Positions 33,141 through 45,920 of a stretch of 64,000 nt of DNA are shown one piece after another. This stretch comes from Paraescarpia echinospica. Its lineage: Eukaryota; Annelida; Polychaeta; Sabellida; Siboglinidae. Every line of letters starts with the position of its first letter. Positions within the stretch are counted from its first letter, which is position 1. The position numbers and the translations under genes are program-made. The stretch spans positions 58,397,973 through 58,461,972 of the forward strand of contig CM034542.1 in NCBI GenBank assembly GCA_020002185.1, given 5' to 3'. Under the pieces are notes generated by a model. It was not told the DNA's origin, made no database searches, and was given only the letters and a program-made list of their open reading frames with translations.

Positions 33141-36080
33141 AGCCTTTAGAGGTGATCGGATCATACAAACTACCGCCTCAGAGTCTACTCCAGATCAGTC
33201 AAAGACTAGGTCTCCAGGGCCACCAACATGTGGCCATGACATCTTACACTCTACTGACTACTAACAATATGGCACCTTCAAATGATACGGAATACACAAC
33301 TTGGCCTCTTGCTATAAGAACTCCTGATGTAAAGAACATCTGCTTAAAAAACAACTTAAAAATTCCTGTTCAGATCTGCACTGTTATATGTAGCCATGGA
33401 CATAAGAATGATCAGATACAAAGAACAGTTTCACGAGGTATGTCCTTATAGTGAGTGTCCAATATTTTATCTCATAAGGGTCGGCTTCACATAGATACAA
33501 CAAAGTTTGACTCCCGATAAGTCTATCTTCCTCCTTCATTTGCATCTGGTCTTAGCTCTGGATGATAATCTTGTCCAATTGTGTTAAATACATGTCTCAG
33601 GCAGATAACTTCATGAAGCCAGTCCTACTTTAATTGGTCCTACTTTAATTGGCCCTCTCCTCTTCCATCCTGGGACACATTTTTGTCACCTTTACAGGAA
33701 ATGTCACAATAAACCTGCGAATTAACTCAATTGACAAACATATGGGAGACTGGACTACAAGATAATGAAGTGTCACAAGGCCAATAAACTGGACACAAGT
33801 TAACAAGTAACCCCCTGCTGGGCAATTACCTCCATACACTGACCCACTGACCACCCCCCTGTCTACTGACCACTCTCCACTCACTACTCTCATCTATAAG
33901 GAATTAATTAATATGCCAGACTGATTGATTAGAGAGCACAAGGGGAGGGTATTAGATGACTGACCAGCACAATGCCCTGGTCACTGAGTGGTCAGTTCTA
34001 TGACATGTCTGACAGGTGTAGCCTCTGGCCAGTGTCAGCTGCAACACCTGAGTCCAGTCATTATGTGTGGTCAAGCATTAGGATTGTTTAGCCAACTGAA
34101 GCATGCAGGATATAATTGATATTCCACAAAAGTGGAGCGTGCTCATTTCACATTTTATTTATGATAATAATTATTATATTTATTTACATGTGTTTTAATG
34201 GTTTATTAATTTATTATATTCATTTCTTATTTATTATGTGCCCCTGTATTATTCAGTTTCTGTGGCTGCAAAGCAAACTAAAACCTCCATTTGCTGACAC
34301 TTGCTGTCTCATGGGTTTGTTCATTTCACTCATTTCACAGGTTTACTCATTTTGTGGACTTGCTCATTTTGTAGGTTTGCTCATTCCAGGAGGATAGTGG
34401 TAGACTTTTTAATTTGGCTGATAACCAAACTGGTTTAAATTTGTTTCATTGTTCATTTTATAATAATTCTTTATGATTTTAAGTAACTTCAACTAATGTA
34501 CCATCTTCCCTGTTTCAACTTTGTTGACCTCTTCATTTGTTTACTAAACCTTTTGTTTGACTTTCCTCATTAATTTTAATTGCACTACCATACATTAGTG
34601 TTTTAATTAAATAGTTAAATGTCATTTTGTTGCAACTTAAAAATAAAACAGCTTGTGTTAATTACATCGAATGTCCCAGAGCACTCACGATTAAATATGA
34701 CACCTCAATCAAACTGCATAAATAAATACGTAAAATCTGTGTTTATTGCACATTGCTAATTGCAGTAGTTTTATTTAGAAACCAGTTGCACTACTATGCA
34801 GAATTATCTGTTGTTCGCAACAAACACAACCAACCATGGCAGTAAACCTCCACACACCAGTCACTAAACCAGCCAGTAAACACCATGAACCAGCCAAACA
34901 AACCCCATTGTTAAAACTACAGTTATGTGACATAATCCAGCTGTATTTACAGCACACAAAGAAAGGAAGACACACATATTACACCCTTCCAGCTGAGTTC
35001 AGGGCAATATAGTTGGACAGCATCAAATATCAATGACCATCCTGCCCACTCACTGTCTACCTGGATGACCATCTCTCCAGGGGCAAACAGGTGTTTCCTT
35101 TGATCTCCACCACTGGTCAAGCACTGGTCATCACTGTCCAGTGAAAGTGGACAGGTTCAAAGGGTCCTGTCTAATGATGCTAATCAGAGCAGGGCTGGAA
35201 GTTGGGACTACCTAGTGGCATTTGCCAGTATATATTACGCCTGTGACTAGATAAATGGCATTAGTCTCAAAGTGCAACTTAGAACTTTGTCCATTGATTA
35301 CTGCCCTGACAGGCAACTGACCATTTGGGCGCTTGTGTTAATATATTGAAAGGTATTAGCCATCCCGGACAAATTGTGAATGATGACATTTTAACCCTTT
35401 TCTCTGCCCCTGCTTACCTCCTACAGCAGCAAATACTTGTATCAAGTGACTTCGTTGCCTAAGGCTATGAATTCATAGTCCTATGGAGGGACCAGGGTTA
35501 TTAGATGTTACCCCAAGCCCTTAAGCAGCTAGACAGGGCAAATAATGCACCAGTTGTCTTCTTCCTGGGGAAGGCTTCCTTAGGGAGATTGGGTCCACTC
35601 CCCTTCCTGTTTTCCCATAATCGTATCCCTAATTCCCTAAGGAATCTTCTCATAATACAACAGGTATCCATCATTTAAGCTGCATTCACATTTAAGCTGG
35701 TAGAGTGTGAAGACCCTAAGTCAGTTTAATAATATACATAATACACACTTTTATACATAATTTTATCTGATATAACAAATTATTGTTTTTATTACAACAC
35801 ATTATTTTAAACTTATTTTCTTTATATATCTTTGTAAAGTTCTGTGAACTGCATTAAATTTGGTGGTATGTGAAATTAAATATTATTATTAAAACAGTGA
35901 ATACTAACTTTTGTTAAAAAAAACATCAAAACACTGGACTTTCATTTTTACACTGGGTAATTTGCAAACACATGAATTTAGCTTCATATCATGCTATAGT
36001 ATTTTTTAGCTTTCACTATTCCAGTCAAAACTAATTTAATAAGTTTTCTGATTTAATCTTAACTAAATAACACGTTTTTA
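33141..36080. other. Non-coding region, no gene recognised
   Basis: Includes TGACCA/CCACTGG-rich patches at 33830-34070 and 35030-35170 and AT-rich remainder. The ORF at 33050-33451 (+) has no known domain. Confidence 0.4.
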
Positions 36081-36600
36081 CAAATAATAATAATATATTT
36101 TATTTAATATAGTGCCAGATCCAATTATAAATTGTTCGTGGCGCTTTACAATATGTAGAACCCAGATAGAGGTATTAATGATGGCTAAATAAACGCGCAT
36201 TTTCTAAAAGATATTCTTATAAAATTAATATTAGTAAAATACAAATACATACAGTAATTAAATAAATATACTAAAATATTGATCTTAGCTACAATTCTAT
36301 GTAGAAATAAGACATTGCCAATTCATTTAACTGAACTAATGTACATGTAGGTATAAAATAAATATATAAATAAGTTAATTAATACATAAGAGATATAACA
36401 CAAATCAATACAGAGACTAAACTATGCCACATTGGACAAGAACGAGTCGAAAAAAATGAGTCTTTAAGCGTGCCTTGAAAGTAGAGAGACAATTAGACGT
36501 TTTAATATCATTAGGCAAAGTGCCAATAGAGCCAAAATGTTATTGTGGATACTAGAAACATTCACCTTTTCATGGAATTATTCTATGAGAAGATGTAAAA
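36081..36600. mobile_element. Degraded dispersed repeat with (AAT)n end and GCGCTTTACA box
   Basis: The sequence opens with AATAATAATAATATATTTTA, then TAGTGCCAGATCCA and TGGCGCTTTACAAT, a layout common at the ends of widespread invertebrate repeats. Around 36450 comes GAGTCTTTAAGCGTGCCTTGAAAGTAGAGAGA, also typical of such repeats. The middle is diverged and AT-rich. No ORF; the family is not determined. Confidence 0.45.
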
Positions 36601-36879
36601 AAAAATGTAATCGCAAAGCAGCTTTAAACCACAGAGTCGTAATATTATTAATTTCATATCATTCTCTATAATCCCTAATTCTTCCTAAGCAGTTGCTCAG
36701 ATTAACATCTGATTAGAAACTCTAGCCCAAGGGATACTTGGCTGCCATTTTGCCTGCTCTTTATTACCAGTTTATTACCTGTGGCTTTAAATGGTCAATC
36801 ACAAATTTGGCATAATCTTGTGTGAGTTCCTGCTGGCATTATGTTCAAGTAACTTCCCCACGATGGCAACCTTATTACT

Positions 36880-38200
36880 ACAGCGACAACGGCAATATCA
36901 GGTTGCCAAATTGACAAGATTCACCACCTTATGATGCAACAGTAATTAATTTCTCTATCACATTTCCTGAATTACCCAGGCGAACCGAGCTACATTCGTC
37001 TCTTATGCAGGATTACAGCACCACGATGCCGTCATAATCACAATAATTTGTGTACAGAGACTTTGGACACAAAGGACTGCTTAGTATCGTCTCGCCGTGA
37101 CATCACAACGCTGACATCATACTATCCCGTGGCTCAACACGGTGACCATCCGACTCATAGTAACGAAATGACAATGACGATAGCATGATTAATAGCTGAT
37201 CCCTGCGCAATCGGTGGCATCTAAATACGATGACAACATCGTCTCGTTTTGTTTCGCCTACACACAATGGCGCGGTCACGCTGGGGGTGTCTTGTCTGCA
37301 ATAATGTCCTTGGTTAATTACTAGCATGACAACACGCTTCGTTGACCATGGCACCTGACCACAAGCGAAATGTTGTCTGGCCCCACCTGTCAACAGCCTC
37401 ACTTTCAATCTGCCTCTGATCACGGCCAAACAATACCACCTGACCTTGGCTTGTGCACAAGAATCAATCATTTCCACAAATACGTAAATCTGACTAGAAA
37501 TAGGTTAAGAGCATTTATATCTTCCTGTTCATACTGTAACATGTACAACAGTAAATTTAAGTCATGAGTGTTTGACATGCAGTGAAAATCATCAGATTAG
37601 TAGAACTGAATTACCATAATTTTATAGTAATTAAATTATATTTTATATGGTAACCTCTTATGCATGACAGAGTTTAATTACATGCAGTTTTGTTTTCGCG
37701 AAATGAACAATCGTGACATTAATAAAGACGGTATAGATAACAGCATCAATGGAACTGAAACTTGCGTGATTTCTCCGAGCTTTCATGTCATATCTCTTCC
37801 AAAGATGTACCGAATTCTCTACGAAATCTATAATCCGATCAAAGGCTGGTCTTAAAACAATCAGATTAACCCAGACTAATTTAGCAAAGCTGACCTCTGA
37901 TTCCAGCTTAGCATCAGTACTTATTGACCAAGCTTAGCCGTCTTTGTTTTCACGTAATTAGTTGGATAGAGGAGAGAATCAGGTAATTGCATTGTCACTG
38001 AGGTAATTACTGTTCCCCATTAAAGTCACCTCAGCTCAATGACTGGACAGCAGGATCTACCTGTCTTTGAACACTGACGCCGCCTGATTTTAATGCACAT
38101 TTACAGAAATTAATCAAACTGCAAGGAGTTTATAACTTCTATTTCCAACGCGATCAATGCATATAGACAGATGGGTCTTTAAATTAATCTATCACAAATG
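36880..38200. promoter_or_regulatory. Unique GC-richer patches, candidate regulatory elements
   Basis: Bases 36880-37480 and about 37660-38200 are non-repetitive, with raised CG content and many homeodomain-like TAATTA/TTAATTA words. The ORF at 37103-37477 on minus (124 codons) lacks recognisable motifs. The 11-mer GACAATGACGA at 37170-37180 recurs in the similar patch at 49051-49061. Regulatory role is inference. Confidence 0.25.
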
Positions 38201-38315
38201 TGTCAATCTTGCCAAGTACACAAATAGCAATGATTAATTAAACTGAATGGTAATAATTTACTGTGTGCACCATATGAAGGTGGCAACAGGTACCCTACAA
38301 GGAAGCTCGCCTACA

Positions 38316-38448
38316 CGCATGCATGAACACGTATGCATGAACACGTATGCATGAACATGTATGCATGAACACGTATGCATGAACATGTATGCATGAACAC
38401 ATATGCATGAACATGTATGCATGAACACGTATGCATACAAATGCATGA
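38316..38448. repeat. 14-bp tandem repeat
   Basis: About nine copies of ATGCATGAACACGT, with ACATGT variants in some copies. The unit contains the palindromes ATGCAT and ACGT/CATG. It yields Cys/His/Met-rich artefact ORFs on the minus strand. Confidence 0.9.
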
Positions 38449-38555
38449 ATGTTTACGTTCATGTTGAATATTACACTTTTATGGCTGACATTATTATTAT
38501 AATTATAAAAAAAAAATGATTTAGAAATTAATACACATCGCATTCTAACATTATT

Positions 38556-38830
38556 GTTTTTTTAAATATTCACACTACACAATCAGTAGATAGTTAGTTC
38601 CATTCATTCATTGTCCTTCGAGAGAATAATACTTCCTTACACGCCATCTAATCTACACTGTTCTTTCACTAATGTTACCTCATGTCCTCTTGTCCTTCCA
38701 TCTTTCTTTAGGGAGAATAAAATACAACTATCAATATTTGCATAACCACTAACATCTTAGACTTCTACTTGATTTCCTCATAAAGTTAACCTCCTTTCAT
38801 TTTCATAATTAACTTCTCTCAATTCTGGCA
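38556..38830 (-). mobile_element. CR1 3'-end fragment (second copy)
   Basis: This segment aligns by eye with 9840-10130 of the large CR1. Shared stretches are ATTCACACTA, GTTCCATTCATT, CTACACTGYTCYTT, CTAATGTWACYT and TGTCCTCTKGTCCTTC. It covers only the C-terminal ORF2 region on the minus strand, the usual 5'-truncated form of LINE insertions, and is more diverged than the copy in the BAK-like intron. Confidence 0.85.
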
Positions 38831-39745
38831 AAAAACTACAAGGCCACATCATTAACAGCCACGCACAGTTAGTGAGAGCCGCCTCGGTGCTGAATGGTGA
38901 CAAATTGAAATGGCGACAGTGGTATACACCCAGGCGCCAGCCGCAATACAGGACGCGACAACAGAGTAATGTAATTATGATGGTGTTAGAAAAAATACCT
39001 TGTTGCTAGCGTGACGAGTGACAGTGTATCTGAACTGCTGTACTCTGGTGGTTAACGGGGTCTTCGCGTGTGTAGCTTCTGGCTAAACATCGCATCACTG
39101 CTGTTTAGATTTTTTGTTATTTCTGATCTTACTGTTTCGGCAACAACTGCAGGGGTTTACCTGAATGTTTGTGTTCAAGGGTCCTCGGGACCCCAGCCTT
39201 CTTTTGAGGGGGTCCCAAGTCCGTAGTGAGGGTCCCACGTATTGCTCTTTTTTAATTGTAAGTATTGTTTTCTAAATATCACAACTTACACAACCCACGT
39301 AAACCCGGTTATTATTATTATCAGTTTTATACTAACAAGAACTTGTCTTGTTACAATCACCTGTTTCATTTGTTGATAATCGATGTAGTTTTGGAAGTAT
39401 CAGCAGCCTTCATCACTTATGAGGGCGTGCTATTCTGCAAGATGCCTTCACTTCCATGTAAATGTCACATTGGGAGATCTCCTAAGCCTAAGCTAAGGAT
39501 ATCGAGGAAGCCACAACTCGCTTTGGAAGGCTCCTAAATTAGTTTCCTTGGTGGGAAACCTGACTGTGATGATGACAGTAGCACTGGAATGGCCAATAGG
39601 CAGCAGGTGAAACTGTGCATTACTTTGTGAACACTTAATTGTAGAATTCAGGTCCACCCTGATTTCAGCATTATGACAGTTGTGCCTAAATATTATACAT
39701 CAATGCGTTTATTCCATCATTCCACTTAATTTCAGGAATATATAG

Positions 39746-39876
39746 GGTCTCAAATAGCACTCGTTCAGGTTTGAATCAGTGTGCGCCGCTGCGGTTGAGG
39801 GTTACTGCACGCCATACTTGAAACAAGCAATATTAATAAATCACATGTCGACGCAAACCGGAGTGCTATTTGGGCC
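39746..39876. repeat. Inverted repeat (hairpin or MITE-like), about 130 bp
   Basis: Arms of about 25 bases: the left contains CAAATAGCACTC then GGTTTG, and the right contains CAAACCGGAGTGCTATTTGGG, its reverse complement with a small indel. The loop is about 80 bases. No clear target duplication was settled. Confidence 0.7.
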
Positions 39877-39919
39877 TTAAAAGTTCTCTCAAATCAATAT
39901 TTTATATAATGTAATAACA

Positions 39920-40111
39920 ATGTACTGTATATCTGAAACAATGTGGAATGGTGGCATAAACACACTGAGGTATAAAATTGGTTCGATTGTTAGACGAGCG
40001 ACTGGTGCGATCGGCCCCGGGATGGGACTTGGGATCGGAGTACTTGCACTCTCTATTCTTACCATTGTCGCTGTACGGTCCATCATTTGTTTCATGATAA
40101 TGAGTGGTTAG
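39920..40111 (+). CDS. Small ORF with one predicted membrane segment, unidentified
   Basis: The 63-codon ORF has a basic stretch (RYKIGSIVRRATGAIGPG) followed by a long hydrophobic segment (LGIGVLALSILTIVAVRS, then IICFMIM). Its codon mix and GC are richer than the flanks. No family is recognised. It may be chance or an exon of an unmapped gene; the opposite strand is also open here, which weakens the case. Confidence 0.2.
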   Translation: MYCISETMWNGGINTLRYKIGSIVRRATGAIGPGMGLGIGVLALSILTIVAVRSIICFMIMSG

Positions 40112-40289
40112 TTATACAAAAGAATGTTCATAAGTCGCTTTGTTTTTCATCGCTACAGTTCTAATAAATTAGGATGTCTTAAAACGCACAGCGATTGCGC
40201 TCAAAGGCTGAAGCCTGAACGGACATGCGCACATACTGGAATGGTATTCTGGTTCGCAAATAGTAAATAGACTAACTAGGACCACTTGC

Positions 40290-40304
40290 CTGGCAGGGGG
40301 CGCT
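40290..40304 (+). promoter_or_regulatory. CTCF-like motif
   Basis: CTGGCAGGGGGCGCT fits 13 of 15 positions, with the whole AGGGGGCGCT part exact, the form best known from vertebrate CTCF sites. Confidence 0.45.
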
Positions 40305-40309
40305 GCAAA

Positions 40310-43200
40310 GGACCCTGGAGAGGGCAAGGGAACTGTCCAGTGGGGTCTTGAGGATGGCCACTGACCGGCGTCCATTGCTGTCATTGTCACAAGTATCAGT
40401 CTAACCATTTTGTTAAGAAACAAATGTGGAGTGTCTGAGAAAAACGACAATTTTGAGAGCCTGCAAAAAATATCCAAAACATTTCTTTAAAAGTGCACAA
40501 AACTTCTAAACCTGACAAAAGTACCACGACGTAAGAATGTTAATAGAAATAACGCTTTTAAGTGACTAAGGTTTGGATAAGAGGAATATCTACAAACCAC
40601 ATATAAACTTTTACCTACTGCCCTGGTGTATTACATATGAAGGCATTGGCTCTTGGTGTCACACCTTATGCAAACTACAAACATAACGCAATTATAATAT
40701 ACGCATTCTCATGCCCAAACTAATGATTAAAAACAGGAATATGATGACACACAAACGCAACAGATCTGATTTGGTCAACCTAAAAACAAAACACCCTACA
40801 CCCTCCTAACCTAGCAACCTCCACAATATTGCAGGAAGTTGAACCATGCTTAGCCTGGCCGTAGTTTCACCTACCTCATAACTATGCCCATCACGTAACC
40901 TGGAGGGTGCCGATCTGACTAACAACTCACTCATCCTTAACACTTCATGACAATAAGTCTACCATTTTTTACGCCATTCATTTCATGTCTAGACTCTCCG
41001 GTGCTTTCGCTGGACACTCGACAAAGAAACATGATTAAAAATTAATTGACTACCAATGTCTGGCTATTACAAGGGCTTCAAAGCAGAGCATAATTTCTTT
41101 TGTGGTGTTAAATATGCATACGCCACCAACTTTCATGGATTTCTTTATTTGACGGGGCCTGCACTATAAGTGGCATTTCTGAAGGTGGCTTTGTGAGCCC
41201 AGTACAGGTGCACCGAATCCAAGTGCTTATTTGCACCTTTCATAAAACACTGTCGCCGTTTTATGGTTGGCCATACTCTATCAAGCCGCTCTTGTTACCA
41301 AATTATTGAAATCTGAAGATGCATCTAAAAGTGGAGTAAAGACGGTCCCTTTCACGTATCGTTGTATTAGTGTAATTTTTCCTGTCTGTGGCGCCACCGG
41401 AGACAGGTGTGACACTGTTGTGTTTTGGCAGTAAATGCGACATTGCTGTGACGGTGTCGAACGGTGTCATGCAGCTTATGTAAATGTTTTTTGTAACCAA
41501 AACTTAAAAAAAACATTTTCTCTTAAAATGCTAATGACTGTTTTTGCTGGCTATATATATATAAATATATATATAAATCTGAAGAAATTCACTGAGTAAA
41601 CAAAATAAACTGAATGCATATTCCAAAAATTGAGAAAAAACCTGCAATGTTTAAATGTGATTGTGATTAAAAAACATTTGCTTAAACGAAAGCAGCCCAG
41701 AAATCATCAAACACACCATTTCGACCATATTGAAGGAATATGTAGTGGTATCCCACATTTTGCTACTGCTTTGTCCACTCACTATGAAGACTTCTGATGA
41801 AACAACAGATTTCGTTTCAGGAAGGTTAATTCTGTGGTCTGATAGACATCGACATTCCACCTGAGTAGAAATCTACAGACTGATTAACCAATAACATTTT
41901 TTTAGATGTATTCACAAAAAATTAAAAGTGATTTCACCTAAAACACTGGCATCAACTTAATATTAAGATGCATCGTTCTGCACAAATGCATATATTTATA
42001 ATTATACACCTTGCACGGTAGCGAGAGAGATTAACGTTATTACAAAACCAGCGTCTACGGTGGTGACACTTGTGGACAAAGGATGCAGCTGTCATCGAGA
42101 CTAGCTCCCCAACAGGGGTCAGCACCGGGCCAGCCGTGGGAAACTTGCTGGACAGTCAACAGTTAATCAGCTGTGAATTATACAGCCCAGAGGAACACTG
42201 ACCACTGTCCAGGCTCTTCTGCTTGACTGACTCCAGTGTGGACTGGACAATTAGAGGCAATCTAATGTAACAGACTGACCACTGGCCACTCACAATGACC
42301 ATGTGACCCCCTCAATTAGCTTGACCACCAGAGTTACTCAACTGGGAGAAACTACTCAGATGGAAGAAGGATTAGTGAGAGTTGGACACTTTCCTTGTGA
42401 CCACTGAGTGACCAGCCATGAGTGACCAGTGGAACTCTAGCCAGGGTAATCACCCCTGACAATATGAGGAGGTGACCAGTGATGTAACATCTGGAGGGTT
42501 ACACAAGATGCAGTGACTGGACACACACTGGACAGGGAAAGGGACAAGCTGATACTAAAACAGCCTTCAGTTCTTTCTCAGCCAGACACCCAGCCATATC
42601 ACCAAGCTAATTACTCCAATACCATAACGACTCTCTCTCTGTCTAACATTGACCGCCAACTAAACTTTTATATTATAATAACATAATTTTATAATTATAC
42701 TAACTCATGCTCATAATTCCACATAAACATCCGTCTCTTAACACCTGTACTCTAATTGGTCTACATATGTTTGATCAAGTTTACATATTACTAATTATAT
42801 CATGTCATTATATTTATTGCTGCAGGTCACTTCAATTGTCATTTTAGTATTTTTTGTGTTTTTAATATGTGAATTAATGTACATTTGAATGTTTCTTTTC
42901 TGATCAAGATAAAAGGAGTATGCATATAATAGCTTGTTTTGTAAAACAGGACTAGAGTTAAACTGAACATTAATTTATTTTATACTTTTGATTAGTTATA
43001 AATATAAACTAAAAATATATGTCCAGGTTTCACCTCCAAAATAAGAAAAAGCCAAGTAAGTATCCAACTTCAGATATATGCGTTTATGCACCAAGTAGAT
43101 AGGATATGGTATATTTCCACACCCACCAATGCTGTCTGGCACTGACAGAGTCAGACAGACAGACACACAAGTAATCATACTGAGGCTAAGAAACATGATA
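40310..43200. other. Non-coding region, no gene recognised
   Basis: Mixed unique sequence with a short AT run near 41555-41577 and a large TGACCA/CCAGTGG-rich patch at 42110-42560. Short ORFs only. Confidence 0.4.
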
Positions 43201-43220
43201 AATTACGCACCTAAAAACTT

Positions 43221-45920
43221 AGTTGCCATTCCTCAAGACGAGACAGTCGGCTACAATGGCACCTGTACTTCCTGCGTGTGTTTACTTAATCTCTGGGCGA
43301 CACGCGCCAACAACGAAACTAACAACTAGGTCACCTGGTGGCAACAGAAGTGTCAAAATTAAAATACATAACTGCAGACTTCCAAAATATCCATAATTCC
43401 TACCAATGTTCATGGTTACTGTACAATGATATTTTTTTTAATAATGTTCGTGGTTACTGTACAATGGTATTTATGTTATTAATGTTTGTGGTTACTGTAC
43501 AATGGTATTTGTTATTAATGTTCATGGTTACTGTACAATGGTATTTATGTTATTAATGTTTGTGGTTACTGTACAATGGTATTTATATTATTAATGTTCG
43601 TGGTTACTGTACTATGGTATTTATGTTAGTAATGTTCCTGGTTTCTGTACAATTGTATTTATGTTATTAATGTTCGTGGTTACTGTACAATGGTATTTAT
43701 GGTATTATTGTTCGTGGTTACTGTACAATTGTATTTATGTTACTAATGTTCGTGGCTACTGTACAATGGTATTTATGTTATTAATGTTCATGGCTACTGT
43801 ATAATTGTATTTATGTTATTAATGTTCATGGCTACTGTACAATGGTATTTATGTTAATGTTTATGTTATTGGGCTGCCATTGACAATGTAAAACAGGATG
43901 TAACAAGTGGAAACTGTTTGCTTGTTCTTTACAAGTCCTCGACACTGTTTGTATGGAATGTGAACAGACAGTGATCTCACTGCCTTCTGTTTAAATGTAT
44001 CAACTTTTTATTTTTGAGGTAGTTTATTGTATGTTTTTATTACTCAGAGAAACTTGTCCACAGTGTTGTCACAATTTCTGGCATTCCCAAATTACCAACA
44101 GAAAGCATACGCTGATAACCACAGCAAAGGCATTAAATGTAAACTGGCTCTAAAATGTAAATGAAACACTGTGTTTACATCAGACCCCCTCCCACCTTAT
44201 CTAATCTAGATTTATAACAACAGTCTTCCCACTGGCCCATCCCACTGCTGGAGGGTAGATTCTTATAAGACCATTAAAATAATGGCTCCTTCTACTCTCA
44301 CAGAAAACAACCCAATCAGTGTTAGATGATTACTTTATTGTTGGCATTAGTCATATGGGATTCCACCCACCAGGGCTTGATTTATGTTAAAACAACATTA
44401 CAAATAATTAAACCTCCCCAAACATAAAAACAATTCAAATCACACATCCAGTATTTGGTGAATTGTTATTAGTGATGTATTTAAAAACAGTGTTGCCATT
44501 CCTCAAGACAAAGTCTGTACAGATGGTAAGATGGTTCAAAAGTCAATTACAAAACTGCTGGAAGAAGATTGTCAAATTATCCGCAATTCTACCAATGTTC
44601 ATAATAACCTATAATGGTTTCTATAGATTTTATTATTAATTGTTATTAGTCTTATTATTTATTATTTTATTATCTTGAAATTGTTACTTGCCAATAAGAA
44701 CGTGATAAATGTACGGATAATGAATGAGCTGTTTAATACTGCTCTACCGTGTAAATGTAAAACAAGGTATTGCAACAAGCAGGCAATGGATGCAGGTTCC
44801 TTTGGAAATCCTCAATATTGCTTGTGAAGGAATGACACATCAGACAGTATAATACTGGTCTAAATACAGTATTGAAAATATTTCGTTAACGTATTACTTT
44901 GAAAGTAGTTTATTATATTATTTTATTATACAAAGGAACTTGACGTTTCATTACACTGTCTTGCACTCCTAACAAGCATCACTCCAGCTGTCCAGAAGGC
45001 ATGAATTGCTAGCCACAACAATGGCCATAAACTGTAAACTGGCCATAAAATGTAAATGAAATGCTAAGCTTGCCACAGATCCCCTCCCACCTTATTTCAT
45101 CTACATTGACTACAACTGGAGCTCTCCAACCGCTGGAGGGCAGATTCTTATACAACTAAAGAAGGAGTTGTCCCTTTTACAACTCATAGAAACCAACAAG
45201 ATCAGTTCTAGCTGATGACTTTATTGCTGACATTACTCCTCAGAGATTCCACCCCAGGGCAGCTGCTGCCAGCCTTCTAAACACCCTTCATCTAATCCAT
45301 CATATCACCCTCAGTGCTAATCCATTTCCAACTTGCATAGGGCAATCAGGGTGAAGCTCCTAATGGTGATGATAATGACCTTGTGATAGGTGAAATCATT
45401 ATCCACTTGTTATGTTCCACCCATAATCGACATGGATGGTGGGCGGGCAGCCGGAAATATTCCCAAGAATCTTTACAATATGTGTGTATACAACCTGGTA
45501 TTATTTTCTTTTATGAAAAAAACTGTAAATGTAAATGCACTTAGTAGGTCTAATGGTCTCTGTGATTTATGTCAAATCAACATTATTAATAAATACATGA
45601 AAACAATTCAAATCAGATATCCATTATTAAGACAGTATTTATTTAATTAATTAATCATCATACAAAGTGCTAAAGATGTGTGTTGAAAATAACACACTTA
45701 ATAAATGTTTCAGTACATAATTCATTGTTGGACTAACATATGCACACAAACACACACATATATATATGTATATTATATATATATATACAATGTATAACCA
45801 ATTTAAAAATTATGTAATATCTGTTAGAATGGGTGTAGCAAGTTTACTGTACTTACACTCATTTACAAATACATTTATGAAAACAATTCTAATCGAACAT
45901 CCATTACTAGGCTGACATTT
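43221..45920. repeat. Degenerate tandem duplication of an approximately 1.2-kb segment (two copies plus a remnant)
   Basis: Landmarks recur in order. GTTGCCATTCCTCAAGAC is at 43221 and 44492. TTCTACCAATGTTCAT, or close to it, is at about 43399 and 44585. AAACTGGC then AAAATGTAAATGAAA is at about 44140 and 45035. CCCCTCCCACCTTAT is at 44186 and 45080. CTGGAGGGNAGATTCTTATA is at 44248 and 45133. AAACAATTCAAATC is at 44428, 45600 and, as AAACAATTCTAATC, at 45880. Divergence is high, so the duplication is old. No ORF is shared. Confidence 0.75.
43405..43866. repeat. 38-bp minisatellite inside duplication copy one
   Basis: About 12 copies of a unit such as TTCGTGGTTACTGTACAATG plus GTATTTATGTTATTAATG. 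Copy two of the surrounding duplication has a single diverged unit at the equivalent place (about 44590). Confidence 0.9.

Noticed and set aside
43318..43336. CTCF-like match CACCTGGTGGCAAC
   Set aside because: Mismatch at the invariant A of the AG pair and at the 3' end; weaker than the listed motifs.
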